A stretch of 19,751 bases of DNA. It comes from Leptospira abararensis (lineage in GTDB: Bacteria; Spirochaetota; Leptospiria; Leptospirales; Leptospiraceae). The position numbers and the translations under genes were made by a program. The notes below the pieces were generated by a model, which was given only the letters and a program-made list of their open reading frames with translations, was not told where the DNA came from and did not search any database. Location: NCBI RefSeq assembly GCF_016918735.1, contig NZ_JAFFPR010000032.1, forward strand, positions 1 through 19,751, written 5' to 3'. Of this stretch, positions 15,061 through 19,751 are shown in pieces (the first letter of the stretch is position 1; each line of letters opens with the position of its first letter).

Positions 15061-15552
15061 CGAGATCTCAACATTTGTGTTAAGCATTGTGTATCCTCCT
15101 ATCCTTCGTTCCATCTCAGACGGAAACCAATCCGCACAAACTTCAAACGAAGTTGATAAAAGAGGACTCTCTCCTTACCACAAACGAGAAGTGAACATAA
15201 CCATCACAAAATACAAACGTAAAATTCAAATCTGCTACAATTTATACCTAGATACAAAACCAAAGCTTAAAGAATAGGGAGTGAAAGCCGGTCAAGCGGG
15301 AAAGTAAAACTTACTTTCGCTGGTTAGGTTTACGTTTCCATTTTGCATCTTCGTATTTCTTCTCTTAGAAGCATTAAGGGAAAAATACCTACATGGTGGA
15401 ATATAGACACCAAGTGAAGACATTCGGTAACCGCAGGAATTTTGAAGAGAGTTTTGTAAGTTTGGGATTTGAAAAACAATTTTCAATCGGCTCTTCCAAT
15501 GAAGAATCAAATGTAACTTCGGTTGCACAAACCTCGATAATACGGAAACCAT
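15061..15552 (+). pseudogene. AgmX/PglI C-terminal-domain (TonB-like) protein, decayed
   Basis: A frame from about 15073 reads LSIVYPPILRS and then EVDKRGLSPYHKREVNITIT and RKIQICYNLYLDTKPKLKE, ending in TAG at 15275. The 'I..CYN.YL...P.L' core is the signature of the AgmX/PglI C-terminal domain, usually followed by a G.V...F.I segment. Matching pieces follow in shifting frames: VKAGQAGK, KLTFAG, and near the end NFEESFVSLGFEKQF, which resembles the family's final strand. Several indels and stops separate them, so the gene is dead. The upstream part of the protein (usually a lipoprotein or membrane segment) is missing. Identity is based on motif memory, not on alignment. Confidence 0.55.
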
Positions 15553-15991
15553 AGAAGCAACACCTCAGATCAAAACGTTTTCATCTCTCGCAAGTGAAAT
15601 TTTTGAACCTAAGACAACCAGGACTCATGTGGAAGGCCGAGCAAAATCGGATGCTCTTGCATTTTGCAATTGAATACCCGGTCTCATCTGTGTTCAGGAT
15701 TTAAAAAACGTCATTTGTAATGAGCAAATCGTCTAATCCTCCTTTTTAAATGGATTTGTTTTTTGTATCGTTTCCTCGATTAATAGCCGTTTGGAGAGGG
15801 AGCTAAAATGAAGATTCGAGAGAATTGTAAATTAGGGTACGGACCTTGGAAATTTTTGGTCATAACGACAATCTTTCCGTGAATTCTAGTAGGTCTGAAT
15901 CCCATATTCTCTATGCATTTTAATTGAGAATGAGAGGATGAGTTTTCGAAGGCGCAGAAAATTTCTCCTCTAAACCCGTTGTGAAAAGTTA
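15553..15991. other. No supported gene
   Basis: Nothing recognisable on either strand. A short ATG with GGAGAGGGAGC upstream at 15809 opens only nine codons (MKIRENCKL) before TAG. I see no obvious terminator for the minus-strand lipoprotein gene to the right. Confidence 0.5.
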
Positions 15992-16480
15992 TTAGGGCTT
16001 AAAACCGCAGTCTAGCTTCGAATTCACTAAATCTTCTGGAGGCTGACCGCTAGTTTGTGTTATTTCAGTGTCGTTACTTTCATTGATTTTCAATTTAAGA
16101 GCCAAGGCTTCTTCTGATTTTAATTCAAATGTAAAATTTGAATTTTTTTTAACGTTCTGAGAGCGATTCATAATAATGAACTGGTGCTTTCCTGGAGGTA
16201 ACGATACCGGGCAAAAGGCTCCCATTTTTAGATCGGCGACAAGATCACCCGGTGTTAAAAATGAATATTCCTTTTTTGGGTCTTTGTAGAATATTTTTAT
16301 ATCCAACCCTCTTGCCCATTCATCGTAAACTCGATAAAAGTAGATTTTACCCTCCCCTTTTTTCAATTTAACAGGCTGGAAAGGAATTGTACTCTCCGTT
16401 AGAGAGATGCATGTAGCGGAAAACCCAAGGACCAAAGAGATGATCATAAGTTTTGGAATCTGAAGGAGAAAAAATCTCAT
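15992..16480 (-). CDS. DUF2846-type putative lipoprotein
   Basis: 162 residues. An N-terminal signal (IPKLMIISLVLGFSATC) ends in a plausible spirochaetal lipobox FSATC with Cys24, so it is likely lipidated and exported. The mature part has the DUF2846 pattern: GEGKIYFYRVYDEW, a short beta segment, GDLVADLKMGAFCPVSLPPG and KHQFIIM, that is 'K..iYfyR ... l..g.y....l.pGkh.i'. Function of the family is unknown. The start ATG at 16480 has AAGG about 12 nt upstream. A TTGACA at 16539-16534 on the minus strand could be the -35, but no good -10 is found at 16-18 nt. It is the only intact gene between 11330 and 17090. Confidence 0.82.
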   Translation of the reverse strand: MRFFLLQIPKLMIISLVLGFSATCISLTESTIPFQPVKLKKGEGKIYFYRVYDEWARGLDIKIFYKDPKKEYSFLTPGDLVADLKMGAFCPVSLPPGKHQFIIMNRSQNVKKNSNFTFELKSEEALALKLKINESNDTEITQTSGQPPEDLVNSKLDCGFKP

Positions 16481-16555
16481 ATTTTAATTAACCTTAGTTA
16501 GATAATTGATTCTAATGATAGATATATTAATAATTGTCAATATGCAATTTAAAAT

Positions 16556-16652
16556 TTATAGTCGCTTTTATGCCGACTGGCTTCCTATAATGGACAATCT
16601 GTCACAAATACTAGGATTCCCTTCTGAATACGGAGACTGGACTTATTAAAAG
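16556..16652 (+). repeat. Dispersed AAGCC-hairpin repeat, copy B
   Basis: Begins TTATAGTCGCTTTTATGCC; hairpin TGCC-GACT-GGC with one mismatch; then CTTCCTATAATGGACAATCT, a hairpin ATTC-CCTTCT-GAAT (16616-16629), and GGAGACTGGACT at the end, which can pair in part with AGTCGC at the start. The frame TAT AGT CGC is open through the repeat (YSRFYADWLPIMDNL, then LGFPSEYGDWTY, stop). Immediately to its right lies a glycosyltransferase gene lacking its 5' part. Confidence 0.72.
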
Positions 16653-16669
16653 GAGAAGGAATTTCATAA

Positions 16670-17088
16670 GTGGTGATGCGGATATTTCATAGGTGGGTGG
16701 ATCGTAGTCTTGAATAGTGTTATTCTCCTTTCGAAGAAGAAAAGTTTGGGGACCAGAAATGCTTAGACCATTGGGCTACCGAATTCAATCGACCCACGTA
16801 TTAAAACACCTTGGAGCTGGGGTTGCTTCTTGGAATATTCAGCAATATGAATTTGTTTCTGATAACCATGAAATCATATTGAAAGAGAAAAAATCAAATC
16901 TGCAATTTTCGGTAATATTTTACCATTTTCATGACGTGAGAATTATTGAGAAATTGCTTATAAGTCTGAAGGCAATGATTGATATAAAATTTAATGGCCG
17001 TTGGAGTCTAATAAGTCAGATCGAATCAGCTATCGAAATTTCGAAGTTAAGTTTTTCAGAGCGTATTCTAAAGAGATTCGGATTGTAG
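16670..17088 (+). pseudogene. Glycosyltransferase, 5'-truncated and frameshifted
   Basis: The C-terminal part of a nucleotide-sugar glycosyltransferase found in polysaccharide loci. In one frame 16670-16786 reads RWVDRSLE, TAG at 16715 where the family has Trp (EWC), then CYSPFEEEKFGDQKCLDHW. At about 16780 the frame changes and continues THVLKHLGAGVASWNIQQYE, then VIFYHFHD and a basic C-terminus. 'EWC..P.E.gKFGDQKYLD.W ... GAGVA.WN ... FYHFH' is the family signature. The N-terminal two thirds are absent: recognisable sequence starts about 20 bp after repeat copy B. A GTG-started frame (16717) covers the second part but begins in the wrong frame. A small imperfect duplication (TTTCATAAGTGG, TTTCATAGGTGG) lies at 16663-16696. 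Confidence 0.75.
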
Positions 17089-17094
17089 GTTTTT

Positions 17095-18306
17095 ATGATT
17101 CTATTTGATTTTCAAACTTTTTTAAATCAAAAATATGGTGGGATTTCTCGTTTGTTTGTCGAAGTAATGAATTATCTCAGCAAACATGATAGTGCGTTTG
17201 AAATACCACTTGTATCCTCGGAAAATGTAAATTTAATTGGAAAGGAATTCTACAAGCCAACTTCTAAAATTAAGTATGCTTTGGAAGTTCCTGAAATCGA
17301 AACTTGGCTTTCAGGCAAAAGTTTTTCAGGAAAGTCATTTCTTTATTCATTATATAAGTCATATAAAAATCTCAAAAATAAGTTTGTTTTCAGGTTTTTA
17401 TATAGAAGAAATCAGAAACTAATTACTAACAAACTGTTGGATCAAAAAATAAAAGTTTTTCATCCAACGTATTTTGATGATTACTATTTGGACCAAATTT
17501 CTAAGAGTCCAACTAAGTTTGTCATCACAATTTTTGATCTGATACACGAACGTTTTCCCGGGTATTATAAGCCGGATGATATAGCTTTACGGAACCGAAA
17601 ATCGCTTTGTTATGCGGCTGATAGAATCATTGCAATTTCGAAATCAACCAAAAATGATTTAATAGAGTTTTATGGGATTCCAAAGGATAAAATCGATGTC
17701 ATTCATTTGGCTTCTAATTTGCATTTGACTTCTAATTTAGAATCTAATTTGATTTGGAAAAATTATATTCTATTTGTTGGAGGAAGGGGCGGGTATAAAA
17801 ATTTCAATAACTTTGTGATTGGAATTTCTCCTATAATACAAAAATATAAGGTTAATCTAATTTTTGCTGGTGGTGGTAAATTTACTCACGAAGAAAAAGA
17901 AACTCTTAAAAAAGCCAATATCTTAGGAAAATCACTCCAGGTTCCTTTTCGGTCTGATTCAGAGATAAAACAACTTTACCAAAATGCTTTGGTATTTGTA
18001 TTTCCTTCTCTGTATGAAGGATTTGGAATTCCGCTCCTAGAGGCAATGTCTTTGGGTTGTCCAGTCGCTTGTAGTAATACTAGTTCATTTCCCGAGGTTG
18101 TTGGTGACGCTGCAGTAACCTTTGATCCTTGGTATCCAGAATCGATTAGAGATTCCGTCGATCGATTATTCAATTCCGAATTTTTGAGACGAAAAATGAT
18201 TGCTAAAGGGAAAGAGCGATCGAAACAATTTTCTTGGGAAAAAACTGGTGAAGAACATCTGAAAATCTATAAACAATTATTGGCATCTTCTTTTGAATCC
18301 AAATAA
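17095..18306 (+). CDS. Glycosyltransferase family 4 (GT-B fold)
   Basis: 403 residues, full length for a GT4 sugar transferase that uses nucleotide-sugar donors at the cytoplasmic membrane face. N-terminal domain: MILFDFQTFLNQKYGGISRL with the GGISR donor or acceptor loop, and VFHPTYFD, FDLIHERFPGYY. C-terminal domain: ILFVGGRGGYKNF (225-237), LIFAGGGK, VPFRSDSEIKQLYQNALVFV, and the EX7E motif EGFGIPLLE (E308, E316) followed by GCPVACSN. It starts 6 nt after the stop of the broken upstream gene, with only a weak AGG before the ATG, and its end overlaps the next gene by 14 nt. A lipopolysaccharide O-antigen or other surface-polysaccharide role is likely; the sugar is not readable. Confidence 0.93.
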   Translation: MILFDFQTFLNQKYGGISRLFVEVMNYLSKHDSAFEIPLVSSENVNLIGKEFYKPTSKIKYALEVPEIETWLSGKSFSGKSFLYSLYKSYKNLKNKFVFRFLYRRNQKLITNKLLDQKIKVFHPTYFDDYYLDQISKSPTKFVITIFDLIHERFPGYYKPDDIALRNRKSLCYAADRIIAISKSTKNDLIEFYGIPKDKIDVIHLASNLHLTSNLESNLIWKNYILFVGGRGGYKNFNNFVIGISPIIQKYKVNLIFAGGGKFTHEEKETLKKANILGKSLQVPFRSDSEIKQLYQNALVFVFPSLYEGFGIPLLEAMSLGCPVACSNTSSFPEVVGDAAVTFDPWYPESIRDSVDRLFNSEFLRRKMIAKGKERSKQFSWEKTGEEHLKIYKQLLASSFESK

Positions 18307-19258
18307 CATACCTATTATAACAATTGTTACTCCATCTTTCAATCAAGGAGCTTTTATTTCCGAAACACTAAGTTCTGTAATAGAACAAGAAGGTCCGTTT
18401 TACATTGATTTTATCGTTATGGATGGTCTTTCCACTGATAACACGGTAGAAATTCTTGAAAAATTTGAAAAAAAAATAAAAGGATACCCCTCGGCGATTC
18501 AAATTTCCGGCAAAACATTTCACTCGATTGGAGCAAACCAAGGTGTTTCTTTTTCCTGGAAATCGGAAAGAGATTTCGGTCAGACCGATGCTTTAAACAA
18601 AGCTATCCGTTTGATCTTAAAAGAAAGCCATTACTTTAATTGGTTATGCAGTGATGATAAGTATAGAACAAAGAATGCTTTAGCTTCTTTATTAATGAAA
18701 TCAATACCAAAGAGTGTTGTGTATGGAAAATCTATTTATGTAGATGAATTTGGTAAAGATTTAAAAGAATATGCAACGGCTCAAGTAACAGAGGTAAATA
18801 TATTCGAAAACTTTGGAATGGCTCAACCTTCTGCATTGGTTTGTTTTGATTCTACTGAGGACCTTGTTTTGGATCTTAAGTATTCATCTATTATGGATCT
18901 TTTTCTTTGGGTTAGTTTATTTCATTTAGGTTATCAGTTTTTGTATGTTGATGATTTAATTGTTTCTGAATATAGAATCCATACAAATAGTAAAACATCT
19001 TCTTGGCGATTGCGAACATATTCTGAAATTATGTCGTTGATGCAGTTCACCGGAAAACAGATATCACAAAAGTTGCTTGGTTCAATGTACCATGAGTGTA
19101 TTCGAGGTGGCAACGGTAAATTAGGAATAACTTTACGATTCCTAAACTCTCGTTACTTAGATGCAATATTGATTAGAGTTTTAAAAATATGTTTCAACCG
19201 CTTTAAGTTAAATCTTAGTTTTTTGCTCTCGACTCCAAAAACAAATTGGAATCCATAA
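18293..19258 (+). CDS. Glycosyltransferase family 2 (GT-A fold)
   Basis: 321 residues from a TTG start that overlaps the GT4 gene by 14 nt. No ATG is available before the conserved ITIVTPSFNQGAFISETLSS block, so TTG is the reasonable start. GT2 motifs: VMDGLSTDNT (42-51), GQTDALNKA (96-104), the metal-binding SDD (120-122), and the later MDLFLWVSLFHLGYQF and EYRIHTNSKTS. The length is normal for the family. It probably adds one sugar to a lipid-linked surface polysaccharide. Donor and linkage are unknown. Translational coupling with the GT4 gene is likely. Confidence 0.92.
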   Translation: MNPNNIPIITIVTPSFNQGAFISETLSSVIEQEGPFYIDFIVMDGLSTDNTVEILEKFEKKIKGYPSAIQISGKTFHSIGANQGVSFSWKSERDFGQTDALNKAIRLILKESHYFNWLCSDDKYRTKNALASLLMKSIPKSVVYGKSIYVDEFGKDLKEYATAQVTEVNIFENFGMAQPSALVCFDSTEDLVLDLKYSSIMDLFLWVSLFHLGYQFLYVDDLIVSEYRIHTNSKTSSWRLRTYSEIMSLMQFTGKQISQKLLGSMYHECIRGGNGKLGITLRFLNSRYLDAILIRVLKICFNRFKLNLSFLLSTPKTNWNP

Positions 19259-19309
19259 GTTTTTTATCATCACAAATTATTTTCTTCTACTTAGATTGAA
19301 CACATAGCT

Positions 19310-19405
19310 ATGAAACAGCAGAAAAAGCAAAGGAAGCAGATATCGATCGTAATACCTTCTTTTAATGAAGAGGGAAATATTCAAAAAATTTATAAATGCT
19401 TTTAA
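19310..19405 (+). pseudogene. Glycosyltransferase family 2, N-terminal fragment cut by repeat copy C
   Basis: ATG 19310 opens MKQQKKQRKQ, then ISIVIPSFNEEGNIQKIYKC and F, and stops at TAA 19403-19405. 'ISIVIPSFNEEGNI..IY' is the start of a GT2 enzyme of the dolichol-phosphate-mannose or undecaprenyl transferase type, normally more than 230 residues. The stop codon is the TAA of TTTTAAGCC, the start of the dispersed repeat, and nothing of the GT2 protein can be seen downstream. The gene has lost everything after its first about 31 codons. Confidence 0.8.
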
Positions 19406-19480
19406 GCCGACTGGCTTGCTATAATGGAAATTGTGTATCGACGTTTGGGAATCATTTCTGGATTTGGGGTTTGATCGTGG
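19391..19480 (+). repeat. Dispersed AAGCC-hairpin repeat, copy C
   Basis: TTTTAAGCCGACTGGCTTGC followed by TATAATGGAAATTGTGTATC matches copies A and B; perfect hairpin AAGCC-GACT-GGCTT (19404-19417). A second hairpin GAATC/GATTT (19449-19465) sits at the place of the second hairpin of A and B with different bases. The left boundary lies inside the truncated GT2 gene. Confidence 0.7.
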
Positions 19481-19584
19481 TAAAACACTTATCATTTAAC
19501 TAGTAGTAAGTTAAATTGATAAATGTAATATTTCAGATAAGCTAAAGAGGTATGTTTTCATTTGTTGAAGTCACTTTTCCGTAT

Positions 19585-19617
19585 ATAAAAAAACCCCGCT
19601 AGTATTAGCGAGGTTTA
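19585..19617 (-). terminator. Intrinsic terminator on the minus strand at right edge
   Basis: Minus strand: AAACCTCGCTA-ATAC-TAGCGGGGTT then T7. Same position within the repeat unit as at 11848, where it follows the 16S relic. A minus-strand transcript must come from beyond the right edge. Confidence 0.75.
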
Positions 19618-19751
19618 TAATCGATGCTTCGATACACTTCGTTACTCAGCATCCTATCCTATGTCTGTTTTCCGAACCGAACCCTGAGTAGCGAAGCGTA
19701 CCGAAGGGCGAGGTGAGAGATTACTTTTACAAAATACAACGTAGCGTGACA
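19586..19751 (-). repeat. Terminator-plus-trailer repeat, copy 2 (runs off the window)
   Basis: Nearly identical to 11848-12004 up to the last base of the window (ACGTAGCGTGACA). In copy 1 the 16S rRNA relic starts about 37 bp further on in this direction. Confidence 0.85.

Noticed and set aside
15292..15552. 86-codon minus-strand frame
   Set aside because: Lies opposite the AgmX/PglI remnant; its translation has no motif and the plus-strand pieces explain the sequence better.
1..19751. tRNA genes
   Set aside because: I searched by eye for GGTTCGAAT-type T-loops and their complements with a matching acceptor stem and found none.

Overview
The window looks like a chromosomal segment of a spirochaete of the genus Leptospira. 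This is inferred from the content: AT-rich DNA, an FG-GAP lipoprotein with the N-terminus typical of Leptospira, an AgmX/PglI-type fragment, a DUF2846-type lipoprotein, an outer-membrane barrel preceded by an 'LLKSGEKLEGSV' domain, and genes with weak or absent Shine-Dalgarno sites. A saprophytic or environmental species is plausible but cannot be proved from the sequence.

Left part (1-7553) is mostly intact. It holds leuD (cut by the window edge) and leuC with an ATGA overlap, a divergent LysR regulator with a perfect palindrome between them, a periplasmic/outer-membrane beta-barrel protein, an HD-GYP-like protein lacking the catalytic His of the HD pair, and two polytopic membrane proteins of unknown function.

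Middle part (7550-11430) holds a TfoX N-terminal-domain protein, a TetR regulator, and a convergent operon of two paralogous short-chain dehydrogenases followed by a truncated F420-dependent NADP-oxidoreductase-like gene. The operon has a good sigma70-type promoter bracketed by two ACCGATCGGT operators. The TetR and TfoX genes both appear to have promoters that give nearly leaderless mRNAs.

Right part (11430-19751) is accessory and heavily decayed. It contains a relic of the 3' end of a 16S rRNA gene followed by a repeated trailer and terminator, an internally deleted IS3-family element, an orphan strong terminator, an FG-GAP lipoprotein pseudogene running into an AgmX/PglI pseudogene, an intact DUF2846-type lipoprotein, and a short piece of a polysaccharide locus. 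That piece has two intact glycosyltransferases between two broken ones.

The most unusual signal is a dispersed repeat of about 90 bp, with four diverged copies near 8668, 11684, 16556 and 19391, all in the same orientation. It carries a conserved AAGCC-GACT-GGCTT hairpin. Two copies bracket the glycosyltransferase fragment exactly where its outer genes are truncated, and two copies supply the stop codon of the reading frame they interrupt. I cannot decide from this window whether it is a mobile or recombination element, a structured RNA, or remnants of a repeated coding sequence. A second repeat family (terminator plus hairpin-rich trailer) recurs next to the 16S relic and at the right edge.
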